A stretch of DNA of 64,000 bases. Source: Hyalella azteca. Lineage: Eukaryota; Arthropoda; Malacostraca; Amphipoda; Hyalellidae. The notes beneath the pieces were generated by a model. It saw nothing but the letters and a program-made list of their open reading frames with translations, searched no databases and had not been told where the DNA came from. This document shows positions 33,020-47,173 of the stretch, piece by piece. The stretch spans positions 496,001-560,000 of the forward strand of contig NW_025944642.1 in assembly GCF_000764305.2 (NCBI RefSeq), in the 5' to 3' direction. Every line of letters begins with the position of its first letter. The stretch's first letter is position 1. The translations under genes were made by a program, and so were the position numbers.

Positions 33020-34360
33020 AGAATAGAATAGAAATGTCGGCATTGAAGAAATAGGCCCATGGCCTGTTGCCGATTGTTGAATTTTTCGTGACTTGATTCA
33101 CAAGTGTTCCGGCTTTTGGAACCCGATCTTTCCATAACTTACGATTGATTGAGATAGCTGCTGGACTTATTGCCTGTCCGTAAGTTGCTAGGCATTTTTA
33201 AGACTGAACATATGCTCCTACATAGCTTCGTCTTGTCTGTTTTTGAAGGCGTTCATACTCGGAGCGTCAACGATGCTATCAGGGAGGCTGTTCCACATGT
33301 CGGTGACTCGAAGCGAGAAGAAATGTTGTCGCATGAATGTGTTACAACGCATTTTTTTAGTTTATAGCCGTGGCCCATGGTCTTGGTTCTTGTTTCAAAT
33401 TCTAGTAATCCTTCTGGGACCTTGTATAAGCCGTATGATTCAATGAGGTCCCCACACGGAAGCCGATAACTGCCAGGGTGGCCCAGTGGTTAAAGTTCAG
33501 AGTACCAAGATTGGAGCTGAGAGGCGCGGGTTCGATCCCAGCTCTGTGCGTCAGTTTCTGGTCAGAATAGGCAAGGAGGCCGGGCGGTTAAGCACAGTAG
33601 AATTGTAGCAGCGACTTGTGAGTTCGAGACCGCAAAATGCTGTGAATGTTCTGCGATGTTAAGAATCGGCGACAGGCCTACGGCCTACTAAACGCTGAAA
33701 CCGCTATTATTATTATTATATTAACTTGACCTTCAATATGCTTAGAAAATTTCAACTCAGTGTCGATATTAATTCCTTAATCTTTTTCCATTGTCGACTT
33801 CGACATCATCACTCTTGCCAAAGTGGATAACTTTACATTTATCAGCGTTAAAACGCAGCTGCCATTTATCAGCCCACTTAACCAGCCTGTCAAGGTCACC
33901 TTGCAACTGTACTTTTTGCGACGTATTCTTCACTGTATTATATAAATTTTTGTGTCGTCAGCATACATCGAGCAAACGCTAGACACAGCTTCTGGCAGAT
34001 CGTTTATAAACGCAACGAATAAAACAGGCCCGAGAACGCTTCCTTGTGGCACGCCGCAGCGCTCAGCCAGCGCACTAAAGCCCAGTCTGATACGGATCCA
34101 TTAATGCTGACACGTTGTCGTCTCCCTACTAGAAAATCTCTGATCCATTTGAGTACATTACTCTCAATTCCCAAAGACTTCAATTTATGCAACAACCGCT
34201 CATGTGGGACACTGTCAAATGCCTTGGCAAAATCAAGGTGCACTGCATCTACTGGCTCCCTTTCGTCCAGCCGGCGGGTCCATTGGTTCAGAGCAATCAA
34301 TGCCGCATAGGCCAGTGCTCTCTTGTTCTTGTCACTGTAGCTTTTTGATTGAATTTACCA
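33020..34360 (-). mobile_element. CR1-like LINE, RT to 3' end, with nested SINE
   Basis: On the minus strand: [39 protein letters not shown], then in another frame [20 protein letters not shown] and [11 protein letters not shown] (the Y-A-D-D catalytic box), QLRFNADKCKVIHFG. After the SINE come TKTMGHGYKLKKMRC, FFSLRVTDMWNSLPDSIV and the 3' UTR hairpin. It is 5'-truncated within the RT domain, with frameshifts. It sits inside the Harbinger element. Confidence 0.88.
33473..33720 (+). mobile_element. tRNA-derived SINE, copy 2 (inside the CR1-like LINE)
   Basis: Begins CCAGGGTGGCCCAGTGGTTA, B box GGTTCGATCCC near 33529, ends AACGCTGAAACCGCTATT with an (ATT)n tail. Its orientation is opposite to the LINE it interrupts. 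Confidence 0.93.
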
Positions 34361-34734
34361 CAGACAAGGGAAACTTCGATATAATTCGATAAACTCACCT
34401 AAAGAAATCGTGAAGCCAGTGTCGGATATCTTGAGATATGAAAAACTAGAGCTAGCGAGGAACTTTGTCCCAGCTCTTAATTTAACATCAATATAGACTG
34501 AGATAGAGTAAAAGTTTGATTAATTAGTTGGTTGCCCGTCCACACACTAAAACTTATCGTTAATCTTGCATGAACCTAAAGGTCTCGCCCGTCCGTCTTT
34601 TCCAGATTTGTCAAACCTCTAGCTCCGCCCACCCGTCATGCAAGACTTCAAACTTTGAGCGTCCACACTTGTCGGTCAAACCTGGCATGACATACAAGAC
34701 TGAATATAAGTTTGAGCGTGTGGACGGGGCTTTA

Positions 34735-37640
34735 GTGGGAGCGCAGCCGTGGGTAACAAAATTGACTCGCAAACAGGCCCTGGGCCCAACGCCAACCATC
34801 AGCATGCAATATCGACACATAGCCTCAGATCAATGAGCTGTGTGTAAGTGACTCATATCACCACACCAACTTTAAAAAACACAGTCACTGCTTCACAGCC
34901 CCGGAGCGCAACAGGCCCTACCTACAACGCCTTACGTTAGGTTAGGAGTAGGGCCGGGGTAGGAGTAGTGCCTGTGATTGAACGCTGCTGTTGTGGTGAG
35001 CGCTCTGTGTCGAAAGCCGTGAAGGTGCCCGGCTGCGTTAGGCCCGGGAAGGTATACGAATCGCACTGTGGACTTGGGCTATGCTGACCTCTAGCTATCC
35101 ACCCGCTTTAGTCATTGTCTGCAATAATGTTCTGAGTCGGGGCAGCGTGATTAGGTTAGGCCAAAGCAGGTTCACCAGAAGCGCTCTCAAATAGTACCTC
35201 ACGCAGTACCTTTAAATATTTTGCTGATAATATGATGATCTACTTAAATGTCTTCCGACAAAGAAATTTGAAGTGGAAACGCCAGCGTAAGTATAGGGAA
35301 TAGGGAAGTCCATTAGCCTAGGACTTTGAAGTTGACACTAACAGGCGCGTGCGTTGGCAGCTGATGATGCAAGGCACTCGCACTTCTGGGACACTATCAC
35401 GTTCTTGACACACTTTTATTTATCACAACCAGCTCTGCACGCTATTGATGTTGTTGTTACTATCACAGGCAATAGAGTTACGTTCTTTCATAAGGTAATA
35501 CCAGGTACTTGACCTCAAGACAGCAGCAAGAGGATCGAGCAGGAAATAATATACAATAATTCATAGATATTTATTGAAGTTCACTTCTAAGATAAATCAC
35601 ACAGTGATTGCGTACGTGATGATTTGCATGCCGAAGAAATAATTTCACGGCAAGTCAGGAAATGAACCAAGTAAATACGAAGATTGCGGTGGATTATGTT
35701 TTAAATTAGTATTCGTTCATCTGTAAAAGTTAATGGTTTTGATTAACTGTCTTGGGATTAGTAGTATTATAGTAAAAAGCACAGAACGAAGTAAGGGCAG
35801 GCATAGGTAGCCAGAACTTAAGAGACAATGACGACATCGAAAATGCATCAACGATTCAAAGCAAGCAATAACTATCATCGTTAGGCGATGAACAATTCAA
35901 TCCAGAGGCGAGAAGCCCTACCAATCGGAAGTGTAGACCTCTGCCATCCGCATTCTAGGAAACATATAACCATCCAGAGGCAAGGATCGCTACCATTATA
36001 GTTCGAGGAGTCCTGCAAATTGGAGGCGAGGGATCCTAGCTTAACTGATATTAGAAGTTGTTGTTGTCTCCAGTTTGAAGGTGAGGAAGTAGTCGCGGAT
36101 ATTAGAACTTACGTTGAACATAAGAAGTTTCGAAAATGGAGCCTCAGGGAGTCAGCCCCCATGTGCAATTGCCTGGACGCAGGTTAGTCACAAGGATGAG
36201 GCGAGTGTGCAACAAGTCGTGTGCTAGACATTAATCACAAGACAAAATAAAAAACTGTAAAATCCTGTGGGTCTAATACCTCAGTTAAGCAGGTCAATAA
36301 TGTCGAATAAATTATACGGAAAAAGACTATACGAACTACAATCTTCGTTGAGTTCACTATAAAGATAATTCATAATCAGCTAAATACCGTCGTAATTCAG
36401 GAATGAGCCAAGTCACTTGTTAAAAGTTTTCTGAATTACATTCGAATTTAACAATAAACAATTTATGAAAAATTAGACAATGAAAGATGATTGCAGCTTC
36501 CTGCACGAATTTAACGATTTTGCAGATGATACTCTGAAAATGGATTACCTTCATATATATACATGATTTGGAATGATGGCACTTGACAATTTAAAGAAAA
36601 TTCCGGTAACGTATTATAGGTTATTTTATGTTAGCGATTACCAGACTTGGAGGTGAAGTACCCAAACGGGAGTATACCTATGTTTATTTAGCGAAGAGGA
36701 AAAAGGCAGTTCAACACATTCATGTTGACTGCATATGTAGATGAATTAGCACTTTAATTGTGACATGTGAAGTTTATCAACAAGATGAAGAAGTTTTGGA
36801 ACCACTGTTCTACTTCTAGAAGCTATAAGGCACTCACTCAGAGGACTCGCATACTGTTCGTCGTGAACGGTGACAAGTGTTAGCTGCATCAAGGTTACGG
36901 TTTCCTTGGTACGGCTGGCATAATCCAAGACCCAGAAAGGGGCCTGTATCTAGCAGTTAAAATCGTCAGGAAAGAATCCCTTTACTTTAGCAATGTTGTG
37001 CGCACAATTTCATGCTGCTTACACATTATAAATCAAAGTGCGCTCGTTAAGTTCATATTAAATAAAATTTACAACGGATTACACATGAACAGCAGTGAAA
37101 CAGCCCAACATCGCACTGAACGATATGCTAATTCAAAATCGTAGCACAAGTAAATGGAATGGCATACATACATAAAAAAAACATAGGCACATAGTCCGTT
37201 TCAAAAACAAAATTTTTGTTTGAATTAAAAATAATGCCTACCTGTGTCAGGCTGTGGTCTGCCGCACTGGGTTCTTTCTGAGGCGTTCGATTCACAATAC
37301 TAAAAATTTTAGGCTTTGACTTGCGCCTCGGAATTTTGAGAATTTGAGCTTAATCTCACCATTTCGGGCTTCTGAGCAAGGAATGCGAGCCTAAAGCACT
37401 TAAAAGACTATTATTGAAGACATTAGCTGCATTTATTTAATAATGATTATATCACGTGTGTTGTGCCGATGAACACTCGAGCCGCCACATTTAAATTTAA
37501 ATGAGAAAAAATACGTGAAAAAATCGTAATTGGAACTTGTAGACGAGATACTCGATCAGGGAATGCGTAGAATATGGAATACTGAATAAACAGTTGGAAT
37601 CACACACGAACTTAGGAAATGAATCATATGAGTATTTCGA
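34735..37640. other. Intergenic, nothing recognised
   Basis: No domain-bearing frame. A few CpG-richer patches (34890-35170) with GTTAGG-type runs, and a recurring CCAGAGGCGAG/CCAGAGGCAAGG motif near 35900-36080. Confidence 0.4.
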
Positions 37641-37644
37641 GAAT

Positions 37645-38060
37645 AAGGGGTCGCCTGCCGAAGACCACTACTGCCCTGGATGTAATGGACCATCATGATT
37701 CCTGCCTTCCGAAACGTAGCCTTCAACACTTCAAGCCGTCCGTATCTAGGCCGTGGGTCGAACCAGCCCTCAGTCGAACGGCCACTTGTCGAAGGACGAT
37801 AAATTTTGGAACAGAACTATGCTATCTGAAACTTAACCTTCAGATGCGGAGAACGTAAAATTACGTAATTTAACGATGCCCGGAAGTCACATTCGATCCG
37901 CGGCCTGGTGGTGCACGGCAGGTTCTATGCGAGGCCGGAGGAATACAAAGCCGAGTGGTTCACGGCTGATTGGTGGATGTCCGGAGAGATCCAAGGTGTT
38001 CGATTCAGTGCTTATTGGTGCACAAAATTGGTGGCGCACGGCTGCGCTCCTAAGTTTTTG
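37645..38060. repeat. Interspersed repeat, copy 2 (pairs with 16140-16620)
   Basis: Shares GATAAATTTTGGAACAGAAC, then TATGCTATCTGAAAC, plus GGCCTGGTGGTGCACGGCA. Its end, TTATTGGTGCACAAAATTGG then TGGCGCACGGCTGCG, recurs near 18825. Confidence 0.6.
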
Positions 38061-38356
38061 ATAAGGGATAAACTTAAAATAGCGGATAACATATTAAAGC
38101 TACGATATTAAGAGAAAAATTTGAACAATTATCACATGTAACGAGAAAGATATATCTGTGAAAAAGCCTGAACACCGTTCATTAAGATGCAGGTGCTAGA
38201 ACCGCACAAACGTCATTCACTTTCACTTAAGAAATCCATGAAGTTCGTAAGTGAGAATCATAATTCATATGATTTTACAAAATAAATTAATACAATGGAC
38301 ATTGTGAAAAAGCGTGCATGAGCAAATCCACGGCAGTGCAATGCATCGTAGTCGAC

Positions 38357-38510
38357 GTGCTTCTCCATCTCCTCGTTGTCATAGTTGACGGTTGACGTGC
38401 GTCTACATCTCATCGTCATCATAATTGACGGGTGACGGGCGTCTACATCTCATCATAATTGACGGGTGACGGGTGTCTACATCTCCTCGTCATCGTAGTC
38501 GATGGGTGAG
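38357..38510 (-). repeat. 40-bp tandem array spanning the TBCB stop codon
   Basis: Four units (38357, 38397, 38437, 38471); the last is the functional coding end. In gene order the real stop is followed by two further TAG-bearing copies and one decayed copy, plus a partial fifth. One unit lacks 6 bases. Confidence 0.9.
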
Positions 38511-41070
38511 AAGTCACCTGTAGTGACGTTGGCGGGGCGGGTGAAGCCGCCATATTTCATAGGTGCGGTGAAGTACCGCTTGCCGTTCACGCTGCATGTT
38601 AAAAGTAAACATTCAATAAAAACGTGGAACCAACAGAAAATGATCACGGTACACGTGACCTAAGAAGAATGAATGGACCACATTTGCTTGTTACTTATTT
38701 CATAATGAGCACCTTTAAAACTATTATTAATGGAGGAGAGATTGTGATTACCGTAATGAATATCACTTGTCCCTTTCACACGCCAAGTTACCATAAGTGG
38801 TCCATTAAAATCTCTTTTCAAGAAGACCCATCATGGCCCCCAGTTTGTGCACAAAACTTCATTATCAGGCCTCCGCCAATCACCAATTATCAGACAATTC
38901 TCTTGTATATATAGCATCACCCCATAACAAGCATAAAAATTTTAATATGAGGATTTAAATGGAAATTATGACTTGGACAACAAAACTGAGTTTTTCCGAA
39001 TTTTTTTAAATGACAGAAGTAGCAATATCTTTTCAATTATTTAAGGTAACTTGATTGAATTGAATCTTAGATTGGTGTTGTTGACACATGTTTTCTTAAA
39101 TTTGAATTAAAGGAAAATTTTTTGCTTAGAAACTGCAATTAACAAATTCTCCAAATGAGACTATTCAAATGCGACAAACTATTCCAATCAGAAAAATTTT
39201 GAGAATAGACAGAAGTGAATAGGTTTTATAGTGGTTCATATTTTTTTTTTGTAATGGTTTTCAGAAACTAGGTGATCTAGCAGTTATGTTGCCAGTGATC
39301 CCTTTTTATGCATGTAGCTATCATTAATAACTCATTCTATTTCTTTCATTTTAATCAGCATTAATCACACTTAACATATTTATATCTATTTGTAGTCTAC
39401 ATTCAAGGCAAAAATGTAATAATTAAAGCAGAGCCAACGTGTACTGACCTGCCATCATTCTTGCCATGAGGTTCATCATACTTGATTCCAATCCACCAGC
39501 CTTCCTTGAAGTCTGTCTTGCCCACATACATCACCTCGCCCCGCCTGGTTGCTTCACAAGGTATGGACACCTCACATCTATCTCCTACTTTTATGCTCTC
39601 AGCCTTCTGCTGCTCCTGGAGGGCCTCACGCTCCGCTGCTTCATTCTTGGCTGCCATCTCTTCTGGGTTGTATTTGCCCAGCTTGTTGCGCCGCAAGAAC
39701 GATCGCACACTGTCTGTTTAAACACAAAATATTATTACTTTACAAATACATACAAATAAAATTGCATTATGAAACCAATGAAACTATCATATCAGTGCAA
39801 CAAAAATTTTAGGTTTGTAATCCAATCGATGATATATATTGAATAAATAGACATATATCAGCCCTGTTTCAAAATTTTGGATGCCTTTCAAATGTTCATG
39901 ATTAGTGTGAATGCTTGTAAGTGCATTCAAATTTTGCAAGGACAATTTTCTTAAAACAACATGGACATACCATTGCGATTGTCATAACTTTCATCAGACA
40001 GTTGAAATTTCTCCACCTTTGACAGGTCCTCAAATTCCCCACATTGTTTGGTTGTGTCTACCACCTGATCAAATAGAATGAATCTCAATTCTGAAATTTC
40101 TGATTGTAAATTCCTAATAAAACAATTAATTTTTTGAGCAATATATCAGATAAATCTCAACTATGATTGCAATTTGCAAAATCAGCAAGTCTTAATAAAC
40201 AATGAATTTTTTGCAACAAAACAGTTTCATTTTAAATAATTTTCAGGCATGAATGATGAGAATGTTGAAAGCACTGTCATGAATAAGAAACTGAGATCTG
40301 CCAAAAAAAGCAATATAGTAAATTATTTGAATAAATGCATAAATTCATATGTAGCATATACATAATGCCTGTAATATGTGAAGGAAAACACATAAGAAAC
40401 AAATATTTCTACAGAAAAATAAATTTTATTCAGTATTATTGCATGAATATGGCATTAGGAGTTGGATTATTTTACATGTATCCTGTAGTTTTCTTCAACT
40501 GTATAAGACCCCAGGAGAGCATTGTCATTATCCAGGTGGCAAACCAGTTGATCTTTGTCACTGAAGACTTGCAGGGTCATGGTTGCACATGATGCTCCAG
40601 TTATCATCTCCAGACGGGTCTAAATAAATTGGAGAAAAATTTATTAACAATTGAACTATAATATATTTATAGGTAAAAAAATGCTTCCAGTTTGACTGAG
40701 CATGGAGAGAGAGAGAGAAAAAAAAAAGAGGAAGAGTTAACACATGATATATACTATATAGGCTACAAGATTTTACAATATTGTTTATTTCATTTGTTAG
40801 TAAGTTGTGACTCAGTTTTTTTTACAAAATAAATCGTTTCTTTTGGAGGCCAGCAACATAGTACGAGCTGTGGAAACGTCAGTGACATTGAAAGTAACTA
40901 CTTATCATTTGTAACCTGCCAGCAGAATTTCAATTTGGGCCAATTTAAACACTCGCCTTCAAATCGGCAATAGTGAGCCCTCTGTCGAAGCGCTTCTCAG
41001 CCATGAACTCATTGAGGGTGCTTGTTACCCTCAAGTTCAGGTAAGCTGCGCTCTCAATAGATATACTCAT
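38477..41070 (-). CDS. TBCB: Tubulin-folding cofactor B
   Basis: Cytosolic chaperone that, with TBCE, handles alpha-tubulin during tubulin heterodimer assembly and disassembly. Exons on the minus strand: 41070-40957, 40619-40476, 40064-39971, 39713-39449, 38591-38477; 732 nt, 243 aa, the usual family length. The N-terminal ubiquitin-like domain (residues about 1-90) includes LNEFMAEKRFDRGLTIADLK and NALLGSYTVEENYRIH. A charged linker follows, then a CAP-Gly domain at about 158-215 with GEVMYVGKTDFKEGWWIGI and GKNDG at 201-205. The C-terminus is DYDDEEM, matching the family's acidic DEI/M-type tail that contacts the TBCE CAP-Gly. Intron 1 has a GC donor (AAG|GCGAGT). The last 40 bases are tandem-duplicated into the 3' UTR. 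Confidence 0.97.
40955..40957 (-). other. GC-type 5' splice donor of TBCB intron 1
   Basis: Exon 1 ends GATTTGAAG and the intron begins GCGAGT. Acceptor TTATTTAG|ACC restores TIADLK-TRLEMITG in phase 0, which agrees with TBCB proteins. The nearest GT would shift the frame. Confidence 0.8.
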
Positions 41071-42517
41071 TTTTAATAATACAATTTAGAAGTTCAGCCT
41101 TAAATGAGAAATCGAGCAACAGTGCTACTGCTACACCCGTATCCAGGCTCCAGCAAGGGCGAAGGAGGTGACTCAGCGAGGCGCGTTTGGGTCAATCAAG
41201 AATCAATTGCGGCGGAAAAGTCTGCCTTCGTCCGGATTTATTACCTAACAGTAAGACGAATGCGAAAAAATCTAATTTTTACGTTTCAGGTACAATGAGA
41301 TTATAGTTCAACCATGAATGAGATTACTCAGAAAGTAAAAAAAGAATTATTGAATTCAAATTTCTAAATATATAAATTATACGAGCTATCATCATTGCTA
41401 ATTTAACAATTAGGTTTCACAGGCGGGAGCGTATTCACGCTCATGATACCCCATGGTTGAATTAATACATATGTATTAATTCAACCATGATGATACCCTA
41501 TGTGGAGCAATACAAAATTATTGACGATTTAAGGTTTCCGCGGTTGCTTCTCATTGTTAGAGTAATATTTTCGATTTTCCATGCCAACAAAGTGCTCGGA
41601 CATTCTTTCTTCAGCAGAAAGAGTTGCCACATTTTTGAGTAGTATGGGCACAGCTACAGTTTCCATCTCTCATGATAATCTAAAAATAATATGGGTGATA
41701 AAGTAAACAAATTTTTATCCGGCGATAGAAAAAAAGAAAGATTATTTGTGTCTCTCAAAAATTGTACTTTTGTCTAAAATGATACTTTTTACAGACAGGG
41801 CGACAGCTTACTTCTTTGTGGGTTACTGAGCGAAGTATTTATCGGTATTCTTATCGCGAGATGCAATAGTTGATAACTTGATAAACAAGCATGGTGAAAT
41901 TTAGTGCGGCTAAATTTAGCGATGTTATTTCTCTTGGTCATTATTTGGCGATCAGAGGAACTTATGTTCTGCAAACGCCGTATTATGAAAAAAGTTACGA
42001 GTTCGTAACTCCGTCTGCCAAATTCAATCGACTTCTCGATCTTAACCATGGTTGAACTTAACCCACTGATGTCCGTGAAGACTAGCCGTTGGGTGGAAGG
42101 GTAAATACCCTAGTTAATCATTAATAACGAGCAACGGCGCTAGACTACGGGTAACCTCCAAATCCAAGGCAGGAAGAAAAAGTACTGGTTTCTTTGCAAT
42201 CATTTTTTTCTCGCGACAACTCTAGATTAAGTCTTTAAGACATCAAATATCTGCGAATGGAGCTCTTTCACGTCCAGCACGTAACCCTACGGATGTAGGC
42301 ACTTCAGTATTTTTGATGGAACCCCAGTTTGTTATAGTATAGTAACTTACTGCGCGGCTAGTGTTCTTTTGCGTGTTCTAAGAATTTGTGTACAGCAAAT
42401 TTGTATCCAGTAGAGGCATTGGACTAAAAGAATTTGAACGCATTAACAGCTCATCGAATAGGGACACTAGGTTTTCAAGGTGCCATTTCCTCGGATTTTG
42501 CTGTGCTTTTGCTCCTC
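41071..42517. other. 5' flank of TBCB; no gene, one palindrome and one inverted pair
   Basis: Contains GTTCAACCATG near 41307 and its reverse complement CATGGTTGAAC near 42044, which could be ends of a small DNA element, plus the perfect palindrome at 41452. A minus-strand frame (42049-41789) has no recognised domain. Confidence 0.4.
41452..41489. repeat. 38-bp perfect palindrome
   Basis: CATGGTTGAATTAATACAT followed immediately by its exact reverse complement, with no spacer. The outer 11 bases repeat the GTTCAACCATG motif seen at about 41307 and 42044. Confidence 0.95.
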
Positions 42518-42772
42518 CGGGCAAGTTGACCCACTAGTTGCAGTTCAGAGAAGTATCAGGATTGCAGCAGAGAATTGTGGGTTCGATCCCAACTTCCTGC
42601 GACTGTTCTGATCGTATCGGCGAGGAAGTCACGCAATTAAGAATAACAAAGTTGGAGCAGTGAGTTGAGTGTTTGAGACCGCAACAAAGTGCGAATATTC
42701 TGATATGTTAAGAATAGGCGACGGATCTAACAGCCAAATGAACGCTGATATCATAATTATTATTATAAGATG
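42518..42772 (+). mobile_element. tRNA-derived SINE, copy 3 (diverged)
   Basis: B box GGGTTCGATCCC near 42590. The body follows the other copies (GAGACCGCAACAAAGTGCG, GTTAAGAATAGGCGACGG) with many substitutions, and there is an ATTATTATTAT tail. An older copy. Confidence 0.8.
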
Positions 42773-42913
42773 CTCATTTCTAGGCTGTATGTAAGTTTTC
42801 GTAACACATCGTCAAAATGCGTCTATTCGAGTTTTTACGCGATCCATCAACGCAAATAAAGTTTTCAGATAGTTCATACATTGTTAATGGTACACAATAG
42901 ATTCCGAGATTTC

Positions 42914-42918
42914 TTTAT

Positions 42919-42919
<1 letters not shown>
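42914..42919 (-). terminator. Poly(A) signal AATAAA overlapping the GRWD1 stop codon
   Basis: The minus strand reads GTGTGAATAAAG: the A of the TGA stop is the first base of AATAAA. It is the only AATAAA I see in the first 80 bases after the stop. Confidence 0.6.

Positions 42920-47173
<4,254 letters not shown>

Larger units (their letters stand above)
32138..34731 (+). mobile_element. PIF/Harbinger-like DNA transposon, host of a nested insertion stack
   Basis: Inverted ends begin AGCCCCGTCCACACGCTC and match over about 60 bases with few differences. The 3-bp target duplication TTA is exact (32135-32137 and 34732-34734), as for PIF/Harbinger elements. Subterminal GCGTCCACAC copies occur inside both ends. 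The interior holds a transposase-start-like frame and is filled by a MITE and a CR1-like LINE that itself holds a SINE. Confidence 0.88.

Noticed and set aside
33473..33720. Functional tRNA gene
   Set aside because: A and B box sequences are present, but the body does not fold as a tRNA and the same unit recurs with a LINE-like 3' end, so it is a SINE.
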